14,206 nt of DNA from Methylococcaceae bacterium UBA4132 (GCA_002380945.1 DFWO01000038.1:1-14206), one strand, 5' to 3'; positions 1 through 7,935 are shown, numbered from the stretch's first letter. The notes: generated from the sequence alone by a model not told the origin. Translations and numbers: made by a program.

Positions 1-129
1 GTCAATGCGTAACTTCTAGAATATATCAATATATTACATTTAACTTAATGACAGTGACGCAACTATTATAAAACGAAAAGTATGCAATATGAACTCTTCC
101 CTGTTATTTTCTTGGCATTCGTAAATACT

Positions 130-159
130 TTGTACTAATCATTTAAGACTGTATAGAAT
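130..159 (+). promoter_or_regulatory. Possible sigma-70 promoter for the ABC/GH5 genes
   Basis: TTGTAC at 130-135 and TAGAAT at 154-159 are separated by 18 nt (TATAGA at 152-157 would give 16). This is an imperfect but plausible -35/-10 pair about 50 nt upstream of the ATG at 207. The rest of 1-206 is A+T-rich with no gene; AATATAT occurs twice in tandem at 20-34. The call rests on motif resemblance only. Confidence 0.35.
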
Positions 160-206
160 CGCCATTTTTGCTGTATTTATTTTGTTCTCAACAAGGAGTG
201 ACACTT

Positions 207-1901
207 ATGAGCGAAGACAACTTTTTCGTGCGATTCATACGGTTAGCGGGTGGTTTTTGGTACGCTGAAGATAAGACGACCACACGCCGATTAACAGCAA
301 TGCTCGTTGTGCTTACCATAGCACAAATTGCTATTGCTGTTATTATCACCCAATGGAGTGCTGATCTGTTTAATGCCTTAGATCAACGATCGATGAAGGG
401 GTTGATTGCTCAAGTGGGGGCTATTGTGTTGATATTTATTGCCAATATGGCAATAACAGTGAGTCATTTAAAAGTAAAACGCCACTTACAAATCGGTTGG
501 CGAACATGGTTGACCAATCATTTAATTAGTCGTTGGATGCACAACGGGCGGCATTATTTAGTTACTCATACGGAAAAAGGCGAACACGATAACCCCGATG
601 GGCGTATTGCCGAAGATATTCGTATTGCAACCGAATCGGCTATTGCATTATGCCATTCTTTACTTTACTGCCTGTTGTTATTGGTCAGTTTTACTGAAAT
701 CCTCTGGTCATTGTCGGGCGTAGTCATATTGGATTTAGGTATTATAAAAATGCCTATTCATGGGCATTTAGTCTGGCTGGCTTTGCTTTATGCGAGTGCT
801 GCGTCTTTTTTGGGCTGGTTGATAGGTAGACCGTTGACCCCAGCAACCGATGCTAAACAAACCGCTGAAGCAAATTTCCGTTTTTCTTTAGTCTCTGCAC
901 AAGAGCATTCTTTATCCATTGCCATGATTCATGGTGAAAATAATGAACGGCAACGTTTTCACGCTTTATTCGCCAACATAGGCGCGGCATGGCAGCAACA
1001 AACCAAAGCATGGGAACATATTTTGATGTTTTCTTCAGGCTATTCGGTATTGTCGATGGCGTTTCCCATCCTTGTTTCTGCCCCGCGTTATATTTTAGGT
1101 AGTATTTCGTTAGGCGCGTTGATGCAATCGGCGCAATCTTTCCAACACATGGCTTCCGCTTTGTCATGGCCAGTAGACAATATGGCGAGTATTTTTGAAT
1201 GGCGGGCTTCGGTAGAGCGGATATTAGGCTTGCTGGAATCGCTAGATTATTTGGAACAAGAAATCGCAAGTCCTGATCCACGCCGTATTACCTTAGAAAA
1301 AACTGACCGTTCCGTGTTGGCTTTTGAAAATGTTTGTATTGCGAAGTTAAACGGTGAAGAAATCATGTCTTGCATCAATAGCGAAATCAGAGCGGGACAG
1401 CATGTGCTTATTACGGGTAATTTCTTCACGGGTTCTAAATTATTCAAAGCCATTACGGGTTTGTGGCCGTGGGGCTATGGACGTATTGCTTTACCTGACG
1501 ATGAACAGTTATTTTTTATGCCTCCGCGTCCTTATTTACCAACGGGTACATTACGGTCAGCGATTTGTTATCCTTCCGCTGATGACGCATTTAGCCAAGA
1601 CGTTTTAGAATCCTCTCTTAATCTAGCCGAATTGAATGAATTAATTGCTCAACTAGATCAATCGGATACTTGGGACAAATCCTTGTCACGCGAAACCCAA
1701 CAGCGTTTAGGTTTAGTACGTTTGTTGTTGTATCGCCCTAAATGGATATTCTTACAAGAAGCCTTTGATTCACTTGATAATGAAGGCGAAGAGATGGTGT
1801 TACGCCTAATTTGTCGCGAACTTCCCGATGCGACGTTACTGACAGTCACTAATCTGCCTAACGCATCCATTTTCCATTCCCATGAATTGTCCTTAATCTA
1901 G
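207..1901 (+). CDS. ABC transporter permease/ATP-binding fusion, SbmA/BacA-YddA type, with degenerate nucleotide-binding domain
   Basis: This is a 564-aa half-transporter-like inner-membrane protein. About five hydrophobic spans lie in residues ~25-320. The loop motif DNPDGRIAEDI near residue 128 is typical of YddA/SbmA and peroxisomal ABCD-type exporters. The C-terminal half (from ~residue 375) aligns to an ABC ATPase with landmarks GLWPWG, PPRPYLPTGTLR and RLLLYRPKWIF. Its catalytic motifs are broken. The P-loop reads GNFFTGSKL (404-412), with Ser where the Walker A Lys should be. The signature reads LSRETQQR (493-500) instead of LSGGEQQR. The Walker B Asp is Gln517, although Glu518 remains, and the H-loop His is Asn549. 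The frame is uninterrupted, so it looks maintained. ATG 207 is chosen over ATG 168 because AAGGAG lies 7-8 nt upstream. The GH5 gene follows 18 nt downstream, so the two are probably cotranscribed. The substrate is unknown, and whether it binds or hydrolyses ATP is doubtful. Confidence 0.85.
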   Translation: MSEDNFFVRFIRLAGGFWYAEDKTTTRRLTAMLVVLTIAQIAIAVIITQWSADLFNALDQRSMKGLIAQVGAIVLIFIANMAITVSHLKVKRHLQIGWRTWLTNHLISRWMHNGRHYLVTHTEKGEHDNPDGRIAEDIRIATESAIALCHSLLYCLLLLVSFTEILWSLSGVVILDLGIIKMPIHGHLVWLALLYASAASFLGWLIGRPLTPATDAKQTAEANFRFSLVSAQEHSLSIAMIHGENNERQRFHALFANIGAAWQQQTKAWEHILMFSSGYSVLSMAFPILVSAPRYILGSISLGALMQSAQSFQHMASALSWPVDNMASIFEWRASVERILGLLESLDYLEQEIASPDPRRITLEKTDRSVLAFENVCIAKLNGEEIMSCINSEIRAGQHVLITGNFFTGSKLFKAITGLWPWGYGRIALPDDEQLFFMPPRPYLPTGTLRSAICYPSADDAFSQDVLESSLNLAELNELIAQLDQSDTWDKSLSRETQQRLGLVRLLLYRPKWIFLQEAFDSLDNEGEEMVLRLICRELPDATLLTVTNLPNASIFHSHELSLI

Positions 1902-1919
1902 TAAAGTGGAGAAACAAAT

Positions 1920-3041
1920 ATGACACACGCACACGCTAATGAAGTTGGTAAAAAACTACGCGGTGTTAATCTCGGCGGGTGGTTGGTATTAGAAAAATGG
2001 ATAACGCCGAGTGTGTTCGAGGGATTAGAAGCGACGGATGAAACTACCTATTGTGTAGAATTGGGCGACCGTGCCGATGCTATCTTAAAACAACATTGGA
2101 ATAGTTATATCACCCGTGATGATTTTGCGTGGTTAGCCAAAATAGGCATTAATGCAGTACGTTTGCCTGTCGGACACTGGCTATTCGGTAAAGATTACCC
2201 TTATCACCGTAGCTATGGTGATAACCGTTATCCGTTTGTTGTCGGTGGCTTAAACATTGTTGATAAGGTATTTGATTGGGCAGAAGAGTTTGGGCTGTAT
2301 GTTATTCTCGACTTACACGCGGCGGCAGGTTGCCAAAATGGTTTTGATAACGGCGGTATCAAAGATATTTGTGAATGGCATACTGACCCTGCCTATCTTG
2401 AGCATTCTCTCAGCGTATTAGAGCGACTCGCAGAGCGGTATCATACTCGTCCTGCCTTACATGGCATCGAAACCCTTAATGAACCGCGCTGGGATGTCGA
2501 TACCGACTTACTGAAAAAATATCACACGGACGCTTATCATCGTATTCGTCGATACTGCAAACCTGAAAACGTTGCTGTAGTGTTTCATGATGGCTTTCGT
2601 TCACACCGTGAATACCTTGGCTTTTTAAAAGAACCTGAATTTCAAAACGTGGTATTCGATATTCATCGTTATCAATGTTTTTCGCGTGAAGAAATTGACA
2701 TGGATATTTATCATCATATTCAACGCGCCGCCATTGATTGGAAGAATGAAGCCGACGATATTATTCATGAGTTAGGTCATCCAACTTATTGTGGCGAATG
2801 GAGTTTAGGCTTGGATTTAAGAGTTGTCTCGCTGTGGGCAGAAGGTCCTTTTAATCACGCCTTAGAAAACATGGATGATTTTCAGCTTAATGTGGCTTAT
2901 CGTGGTTATGCGGCAGCGCAACTTTTAACCTTTGAAAAGTATCTGGGTTGGTTTTTCTGGAACTACAAAACCGAAACCACGCCTGCATGGTGTTTTCGGG
3001 ATTGTGTGGAACGCGGTTGGTTTCCCGATAATTTTAGTTGA
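1920..3041 (+). CDS. Glycoside hydrolase family 5, exo-beta-1,3-glucanase-like
   Basis: This 373-aa protein starts with GVNLGGWLVLEKWITPSVFE near residue 15, a block very like the fungal EXG1-type exo-1,3-glucanases (GH5, probably the GH5_9 group). The retaining (beta/alpha)8 catalytic pair is visible: the acid/base Glu188 in ETLNEP and the nucleophile Glu293 in YCGEWS. The substrate-site aromatics RLPVGHW and the late GWFFWNYKTE block are also present. By family knowledge it should release glucose from beta-1,3-glucan or a related beta-glucoside. No signal peptide is seen, so it is predicted to be cytoplasmic, which is unusual for a polysaccharide hydrolase and suggests an imported or internal oligosaccharide substrate, or a secondary function. 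The RBS GTGGAG is 8-9 nt before the ATG. It lies 18 nt after the ABC-like gene, so the two probably form an operon. Substrate specificity is inferred. Confidence 0.88.
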   Translation: MTHAHANEVGKKLRGVNLGGWLVLEKWITPSVFEGLEATDETTYCVELGDRADAILKQHWNSYITRDDFAWLAKIGINAVRLPVGHWLFGKDYPYHRSYGDNRYPFVVGGLNIVDKVFDWAEEFGLYVILDLHAAAGCQNGFDNGGIKDICEWHTDPAYLEHSLSVLERLAERYHTRPALHGIETLNEPRWDVDTDLLKKYHTDAYHRIRRYCKPENVAVVFHDGFRSHREYLGFLKEPEFQNVVFDIHRYQCFSREEIDMDIYHHIQRAAIDWKNEADDIIHELGHPTYCGEWSLGLDLRVVSLWAEGPFNHALENMDDFQLNVAYRGYAAAQLLTFEKYLGWFFWNYKTETTPAWCFRDCVERGWFPDNFS

Positions 3042-3127
3042 GCAGTGTTTGCAAAAAATATCCAAGGAAAAATCACCGTTTAACTATAAAATAGTCGCTT
3101 TTTACTCACAACCCAAAGGAGTTCACT

Positions 3128-3538
3128 ATGAACCAACAAGACAGTATTAAACTGGTGGAAAGCTATTACGCGGCGTTTAACGGCGGCGATATGGACACCT
3201 TTTTAAGTTTGCTTACCGATGACGTGATTCATGACATTAATCAAGGTAGACGGGAAATTGGCAAAGAAGCGTTTACGCAGTTTATGGCGTGTATGAACCA
3301 TAACTACAAAGAACAATTGGTTGATATGGTAATTATGGCAACCGCTGACGGTAAACGCGCTTCGGCTGAATTTGTGGTGCTAGGTGAATATTTAAGAACT
3401 GATGAAGGTTTACCCGAAGCGCAAGGTCAAAAATACAAACTACCTGCGGGTGCGTTTTTTGACATCCGTGATGGTAAAGTGGCGCGTATCACCAATTATT
3501 ACAATCTGCAAGATTGGATTGCCCAAGTTGGCGGTTAA
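3128..3538 (+). CDS. NTF2-like / ketosteroid-isomerase-related (SnoaL-type) small protein
   Basis: This 136-aa protein has the compact cone-fold pattern of the NTF2 superfamily: an N-terminal helix (KLVESYYAAFNGGDMDTFL), the LLTDDVIHDINQG strand pair, a central GKEAFTQFM helix and a C-terminal GAFFDIRDGKVARITNYYN block. The last block strongly resembles the ketosteroid-isomerase-related family. No signal peptide is present. AAAGGAG lies about 7 nt upstream of the ATG. An 86-nt gap follows the GH5 gene, with an A+T-rich stretch (TTAACTATAAAATAG) that could hold its own promoter, so membership of the upstream operon is uncertain. Proteins of this fold range from isomerases and hydrolases to non-catalytic binding proteins. 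No diagnostic catalytic Asp/Tyr set is clear, so function is left open. Confidence 0.82.
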   Translation: MNQQDSIKLVESYYAAFNGGDMDTFLSLLTDDVIHDINQGRREIGKEAFTQFMACMNHNYKEQLVDMVIMATADGKRASAEFVVLGEYLRTDEGLPEAQGQKYKLPAGAFFDIRDGKVARITNYYNLQDWIAQVGG

Positions 3539-3542
3539 GGAG

Positions 3543-3585
3543 TAAAACAGCTTTAGCTGTTTTAACCAATAGCTAAAACTATTGG
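3543..3585 (+). terminator. Two adjacent hairpins, probable terminator after the NTF2-like gene
   Basis: The first hairpin (3543-3564) pairs TAAAACAGCT with AGCTGTTTTA around a 2-nt centre, so a U-run sits within the 3' arm. The second (3566-3585) pairs CCAATAG with CTATTGG around the 6-nt loop CTAAAA. They begin 4 nt after the NTF2-like stop codon and precede mxaD paralogue 1. The first resembles an intrinsic terminator. The second lacks a T-tract and may be part of a dispersed intergenic repeat. Confidence 0.5.
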
Positions 3586-3615
3586 ACTCCATTCAATAAT
3601 ACATAGGAATCAATC

Positions 3616-4170
3616 ATGAAAAATTATTTTGCGTTATTACTATTCTTTTTTACCTCGTTTGCTTATGCACACGGTCCAGTTCGTCAAGACACCGATGAAA
3701 CCATCACCATCAATGCACCTGCGGATAAAGTCTGGGGCATCATCAAAGATTTCGGTGATATGTCATGGCATCCAGCCATTAAAAGTACCGACATTAAAGG
3801 CGGCAACGACAAAGGGGCGGTGCGTGTATTGACTTTGACAGATGGCGGCACTATTACCGAAGAATTGAAAAAATATGATGACGTTAAACTATCATACTCT
3901 TACAAAATTACCGACATGAGTACCGCAAAAACTATCACTCATGCAGGTCAAGAAGAAAAAGTACCTGTCGTACCAGTCGGCAACTACTCTGCAACTATCA
4001 GCTTAGAACCACAAGGCGAAACCACTGTTGTACGTTGGAAAGCAGGCTACTACCGCGCTTACACTAACAACAACCCACCTGATGAAATGAACGAAGTAGC
4101 AGCCAATGCGGCTATCAAAGGCATTTTTACAACAGGTTTAAACAATCTGAAAACCTTGGCTGAAAAATAA
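3616..4170 (+). CDS. mxaD: MxaD-type periplasmic SRPBCC protein, paralogue 1
   Basis: This 184-aa preprotein has a signal peptide of about 18 residues ending in SFAYA before HGPVRQ. The mature part is a SRPBCC (START/Bet v1-like) domain with the MxaD hallmarks: the opening HGPVRQDT, the INAPADKVWGIIKDFGD block, RVLTLTDGG, a TEELKKYD...SYSYKITD strand series and the terminal YYRAYTNNNPP motif. In methylotrophs MxaD is a periplasmic accessory factor reported to aid transfer between methanol dehydrogenase and cytochrome cL. The RBS AGGA is about 7 nt upstream of the ATG. A second, clearly homologous copy follows 81 nt after the stop. Compared with that copy, one residue is missing just before the SWHP segment. 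No mxaF or xoxF gene is in the window, so the partner dehydrogenase is inferred. Confidence 0.8.
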   Translation: MKNYFALLLFFFTSFAYAHGPVRQDTDETITINAPADKVWGIIKDFGDMSWHPAIKSTDIKGGNDKGAVRVLTLTDGGTITEELKKYDDVKLSYSYKITDMSTAKTITHAGQEEKVPVVPVGNYSATISLEPQGETTVVRWKAGYYRAYTNNNPPDEMNEVAANAAIKGIFTTGLNNLKTLAEK

Positions 4171-4183
4171 GCCTAGCACCAAA

Positions 4184-4216
4184 AAACCTCCAAGGTTTTA
4201 AAAACCTCGGAGGTTT
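4184..4216. repeat. Palindromic intergenic repeat, copy 1 (AGGTTTTAAAAACCT core)
   Basis: A 16-nt arm (AAACCTCCAAGGTTTT) is followed after one base by its near-perfect reverse complement, with a single mismatch (A4193 against C4208). The central AGGTTTTAAAAACCT is identical to the core of the perfect palindrome at 9935-9969, and the flanks differ in a compensatory way. It sits between the two mxaD copies and could act as a stabilising or attenuating hairpin. There is no downstream T-run. Confidence 0.75.
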
Positions 4217-4251
4217 GAGATTCCCCCATCCACTCAAGAGACCAACCCATT

Positions 4252-4818
4252 ATGAAAAAAATTCTGTTACCTTTAGCCGCTACCTTATTGTGCTTCACTG
4301 GCTTAGCTAACGCGCATGGTCCAGTTCGTCAAGACACCGAAGAAACTATCACCATCAACGCACCTGCTGAAAAAGTTTGGGGTGTCATTAAAGACTTTGG
4401 TGACATTGCAACATGGCATTCTGAAGTATTCACCGCAACAACCGAAGGAGGCAATGTCAAAGGCGGCAAACGTGTACTGACTTTAAAAGACGGCAACGCC
4501 GTGACCGAAGAATTGAAAAAATATGACGAAGCAGGTATGTCATACTCCTACAAAATTACCGACATGAGTACCGTAAAAACCATCAACTACGCGGGCGTTG
4601 ATGAAAAAGTGCCTGCTTTACCTGTCGCTAATTTTTCTGCCACCATTACCGTTGCACCACAAGGCGACAATAGCCAAGTGACTTGGAAGGCAGGTTATTA
4701 CCGCGCTTACACTAACAACAACCCACCTGAAGAAATGAACGAAGCCACAGCCAATGCCGCTGTTAAAGCATTTGTTAGCACAGGTCTAATTGATCTGAAA
4801 AACATCGCTGAGAAATAA
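4252..4818 (+). CDS. mxaD: MxaD-type periplasmic SRPBCC protein, paralogue 2
   Basis: This 188-aa preprotein has a signal peptide of about 21 residues ending GLANA before HGPVRQ. The mature protein shares long identical blocks with the copy upstream: HGPVRQDTxETITINAPA, KVWGxIKDFGD, TEELKKYD, YSYKITDMST and YYRAYTNNNPPxEMNE. The two are therefore tandem duplicates that have diverged most in the central WHP/WHS region and in the 95-125 loop. The ATG follows a modest RBS (CAAGAGA). The beta-propeller gene begins 4 nt after this stop, so the two are almost certainly translated from one message. The likely role is as a periplasmic accessory protein to PQQ methanol dehydrogenase and its cytochrome. 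Whether each paralogue serves a different dehydrogenase (MxaF or XoxF) cannot be judged from this sequence. Confidence 0.82.
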   Translation: MKKILLPLAATLLCFTGLANAHGPVRQDTEETITINAPAEKVWGVIKDFGDIATWHSEVFTATTEGGNVKGGKRVLTLKDGNAVTEELKKYDEAGMSYSYKITDMSTVKTINYAGVDEKVPALPVANFSATITVAPQGDNSQVTWKAGYYRAYTNNNPPEEMNEATANAAVKAFVSTGLIDLKNIAEK

Positions 4819-4822
4819 AACC

Positions 4823-5779
4823 ATGTTCACACTGAACTACCGTGTCGTCCTCATCGCGCTACTAACAACGGCATCAACACCACTAACTGCCGCACCGTTT
4901 GCTTATATCAGCAACCAACTCGCCGACAACGTGTCGATTATTGACCTTGCCACTAATAAAGTCGTCAATACGGTCGCCGTTAGTGGTAAACCCGCTGGCG
5001 TTGCCGTATCGCCCGATGGGAATAAAGTTTATATCAGCACGCCCGAAGCGGACGGTTTTGCGGTGATAGATGCTAGAAAACAGCAACTATTAACCACTGT
5101 TAAAACCAGTAACGGCGCGTTAGGTATCACCGTCGCGCCCGATAATAAACGGCTGTATGTAGCAGATTGGTTTAAAAACACGGTATCAGTGCTGGACGCT
5201 TCAAACTTAGAAATCATAAAAACCATCACCGTCGGACAATCCCCGTCAGGGCTAGTCGTCAGCCCTGACAGTCGTTGGCTATACGTCGCCAATCGCCTCG
5301 ACAATTCCGTGTCCAAAATTGACACCCACAGCCTGACTGTAAAAAAAACCGTCACAGTCGGTGAACATCCGTTTGGTTTAGCCATAGATTCGACAGGCGG
5401 ACGCGTTTATGCTGTCAATGTCGAAAGCGATGATGTCACGGTACTAGAAACCGCCGCTATGAAATCGATTGCCACTATTAAAGTCGGCGCGTTACCTTAC
5501 GCTGCAACTTTAGCGTTAAATGACAGCCGCTTATTCGTCACCAACATGGACGACGGCACACTCTCCGTTATCGACACCGACACTTTAACCAACATCGGCT
5601 TAATAGAAGTCGGCGAAAAACCCGAAGGCATAGGCACACACACCGATGACCGCCATATCTACGTCGCCAACTGGTTCGATAAAAATGTTTCCGTATTAGA
5701 TGCTAAAACCTTGCAAGTCACAGAGACCATAAAAACCGACAGAGGCAGTCGAGCGTTTGGACAGTTTATTGCTAGATAG
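4823..5779 (+). CDS. Secreted YVTN-family beta-propeller protein
   Basis: This 318-aa protein has an N-terminal signal peptide (residues 1 to ~24, ending PLTAA before PFAY). It then has about seven ~42-residue repeats, each with the pattern LYVANxxDNSVSVIDxxxxxVxxTIxVGxxPxGxxxSPD. This is the YncE/YVTN type found as periplasmic seven-bladed propellers, including the propeller proteins that accompany PQQ-dependent alcohol catabolism. No PQQ-binding or haem (CxxCH) motif is seen, so a scaffold or binding role is more likely than an enzyme. It starts 4 nt after the second mxaD copy, and its RBS (GAGAAA) lies in the end of that gene, suggesting translational coupling and a shared job near methanol dehydrogenase. 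The partner is inferred from context. A terminator follows at 5834-5886. Confidence 0.85.
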   Translation: MFTLNYRVVLIALLTTASTPLTAAPFAYISNQLADNVSIIDLATNKVVNTVAVSGKPAGVAVSPDGNKVYISTPEADGFAVIDARKQQLLTTVKTSNGALGITVAPDNKRLYVADWFKNTVSVLDASNLEIIKTITVGQSPSGLVVSPDSRWLYVANRLDNSVSKIDTHSLTVKKTVTVGEHPFGLAIDSTGGRVYAVNVESDDVTVLETAAMKSIATIKVGALPYAATLALNDSRLFVTNMDDGTLSVIDTDTLTNIGLIEVGEKPEGIGTHTDDRHIYVANWFDKNVSVLDAKTLQVTETIKTDRGSRAFGQFIAR

Positions 5780-5833
5780 CTTCATGTGTGATTGATGGGC
5801 TTCGTATTTCAGTCTAAATCACCCTTTAACTAA

Positions 5834-5886
5834 GATTCCTCATCCTATAAATTTATTCGGAATGAGGAATCGCAAAGAATTTTTTT
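5834..5886 (+). terminator. Intrinsic terminator after the mxaD/beta-propeller genes
   Basis: GATTCCTCAT (5834-5843) pairs perfectly with ATGAGGAATC (5862-5871). Inner CC/GG pairing is possible around one bulged A. A T-run follows at 5880-5886, 8 nt after the stem. It separates the methanol-oxidation accessory genes from the restriction-modification pair. Confidence 0.6.
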
Positions 5887-5908
5887 CTTTTTAAGCAGAC
5901 AATAAAAT

Positions 5909-6967
5909 ATGAACGATGCGCCTGCCAGCTTATTTGGCTTAGTTAATTCAAACAGAGATTTTAGTAATGCGAATGCTTGGGGGAAAAATCAATTTAATTC
6001 TAGTTTTCCAGCGGCGTTAGCTTGTTATCTTCATAGTAACGAACTAGATGCTAATTATATTTCTATCTCAGCACACAAATTTGGTGTTAACGCTATTAGC
6101 GTCAACGATATTTTTGCGATTAATCCAGCTTCGTCAGATATTTATTTTGCATTTGAAGCGCAACATACGCCTTTTCAAAAATATGTAATTGGGGCGTTGC
6201 CTAGAACCGATTTATTTATTCTAAATAAGACAACTAATCAATGTTTACGCGGTTTGGAAGTTAAATTAACGGCATTACCTGATAATACGACTTGCTCTTT
6301 AAGTGATGATAAATTCGGTTCTGAAATTGTTATCAGACCAGATAGTATTGTTTATTTAGCTGCCAGTATTGCTAGCGCGAATATTCAGATAGTTGAAAAA
6401 CATCTGCAAAATAACAGGGTAATGATTAGTGATTGGTCAGATGCCGAAGAAGTTATTCAACATATCAAAACGATAATTGCTTGTATTTGCGCAATTAGCC
6501 TTGACATAGAATCTCAGCAATCACCCTTTTTGTTGCAGCCTGTTTGGAAAACAGTGGGTAAATCACCTAAGCTTGCAGATAATTGTTTAGATGTCTTTGT
6601 CTGGAGTGATGCCGCTTTTGCTTGGTTTATTGCTCAGCTATCAAAAAGTGAGAGCGTGTCCAATAAAATAACGCGCCAAACCAGAACCAGCATTTGGTTA
6701 TATAAAATGCTACTGGATATTGCAACACAAGGGCGATGCGACCATGCCGATATTATCGACAAACTTTCTTACAACACTAAAAATGACAAGGCGTTTGCCT
6801 CGGCGGGTAATGTCACTAATTCTTATATGCGCTGTAAAAACTTAACCAAACCCCGAATTCACAAAGATGAGATTAAGCACATTATCTTGGGTGGAGGACA
6901 AAATTTACTTAGTCCAGAACGCCGTTTCGATGCCATTATCTTTAATTCACCAGAGTTGTTTTCATGA
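5909..6967 (+). CDS. Type II restriction endonuclease, HindVP-like
   Basis: This 352-aa protein lies directly upstream of, and overlaps by 4 nt (ATGA), a C5-cytosine methylase. A PD-(D/E)XK nuclease core is visible: PRTD (98-101, Asp101), then 15 residues later the strand LEVK (Glu117, Lys119). The N-terminal block SLFGLVNSNRDF with WGKNQFNSSFPAALACYL resembles, as I recall it, the HindVP endonuclease family of Haemophilus influenzae, which is also paired with a C5 methylase and recognises GRCGYC. The family match is from memory, and the specificity here is a guess. Both genes are visibly more A+T-rich than the flanking genes, which fits horizontal acquisition. The RBS is weak (only an AAGCAGA stretch upstream of ATG 5909), which may keep endonuclease levels low. 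No controller (C) protein gene is present. Confidence 0.78.
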   Translation: MNDAPASLFGLVNSNRDFSNANAWGKNQFNSSFPAALACYLHSNELDANYISISAHKFGVNAISVNDIFAINPASSDIYFAFEAQHTPFQKYVIGALPRTDLFILNKTTNQCLRGLEVKLTALPDNTTCSLSDDKFGSEIVIRPDSIVYLAASIASANIQIVEKHLQNNRVMISDWSDAEEVIQHIKTIIACICAISLDIESQQSPFLLQPVWKTVGKSPKLADNCLDVFVWSDAAFAWFIAQLSKSESVSNKITRQTRTSIWLYKMLLDIATQGRCDHADIIDKLSYNTKNDKAFASAGNVTNSYMRCKNLTKPRIHKDEIKHIILGGGQNLLSPERRFDAIIFNSPELFS

Positions 6968-7935
6968 TTACTGCGGTTGATTTATTTTGTGGCTGCGGCG
7001 GTTTATCACTGGGTTTTCAAAAAGGGGGTATAGATGTATTGGCGGCAATGGATAATTGGACAGCCGCGCTTAATGTATATCGAGAAAATTTTGACCATCC
7101 TACGATACAACAAGATTTAAAAGATGAAAAAGTAGCAATTGAACGTATTCAAAAAATAGCACCTGATATGATTATAGGCGGTTCGCCCTGTCAAGATTTC
7201 TCCAGTGCGGGGAAGCGAGATATTACTAACGGTAAGGCGGCTTTAACTTATCATTTTGCTAATATTGTTTGCGAGGTCAAACCTACTTGGTTTGTTATGG
7301 AAAATGTACAGCGCATTACTAAAAGCCATGTGCTAACTGAAATCGTTGAACAGTTTGCCAGCAATGATTATGGTTTATCGGCTGTTGTCTTAGATGCTTC
7401 TTTTTGTAATACACCACAAACACGGTCACGGTTTTTCTTAATAGGTCAAATTAATGGTAAACATAACGCTTTAGTCAGTTTGTTTAAGGCGAATTTGGCT
7501 GCTAAACCCATGACTATTCGTGATTATTTAGGTGATACCTTAAACTTACAATATTATTATCGTCACCCAAGAAGTTATGCACGGCGAGGTATTTTTTCTA
7601 TTGATGAACCTAGCCCGACGATTAGAGGTGTTAATAGACCGATACCGCCAAATTATCAATTACACAGTGGCGACCCTGACAATATTGACCTTAAAACCTT
7701 AAGACCTTTATCAACACTGGAACGCAGTTATCTACAAACTTTTCCAGAATCATTCAAATTTTTTGGAACAAAAACAGACCTTGAGCAAATGATAGGTAAT
7801 GCTGTTCCTGTGAATATGGCAGAATTCGTTGCTTCTGTTATCGTCAAATATATAAACGGTATTAGAGAACCTGTGTTATTTGATGAAGATACCTTTGTTT
7901 TACCGAATAATGCGTTGCATCGATTAGTTGGTTAA
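6964..7935 (+). CDS. DNA (cytosine-5-)-methyltransferase, partner of the restriction enzyme
   Basis: This 323-aa C5 methylase has its motifs in canonical order: I, DLFCGCGGLSLGF (AdoMet site, from residue 6); IV, GGSPCQDFSSAG with nucleophile Cys76; VI, ENV at 113-115; VIII, QTRSRF at 152-157; and X, GNAVPVNMA from residue 278. The target-recognition region (~175-255) is short, as is usual for single-specificity type II enzymes. It should transfer a methyl group from AdoMet to carbon 5 of a cytosine in the site cut by the upstream nuclease. The ATG overlaps the nuclease stop codon, so translation is coupled. The order is unusual in that the toxic nuclease comes first. The gene is intact, and the closest remembered parallel is M.HindV. 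Confidence 0.93.
   Translation: MITAVDLFCGCGGLSLGFQKGGIDVLAAMDNWTAALNVYRENFDHPTIQQDLKDEKVAIERIQKIAPDMIIGGSPCQDFSSAGKRDITNGKAALTYHFANIVCEVKPTWFVMENVQRITKSHVLTEIVEQFASNDYGLSAVVLDASFCNTPQTRSRFFLIGQINGKHNALVSLFKANLAAKPMTIRDYLGDTLNLQYYYRHPRSYARRGIFSIDEPSPTIRGVNRPIPPNYQLHSGDPDNIDLKTLRPLSTLERSYLQTFPESFKFFGTKTDLEQMIGNAVPVNMAEFVASVIVKYINGIREPVLFDEDTFVLPNNALHRLVG

Noticed and set aside
168..206. Upstream ATG at 168 as the start of the ABC-like gene
   Set aside because: It adds a 13-residue extension with no RBS, whereas ATG 207 has AAGGAG at good spacing and begins with a family-like N-terminus.
207..1901. ABC-like gene as a pseudogene
   Set aside because: The frame is continuous from RBS to stop, with no frameshift. 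Only catalytic motifs are altered while structural landmarks of the domain persist, so it is kept as a CDS.
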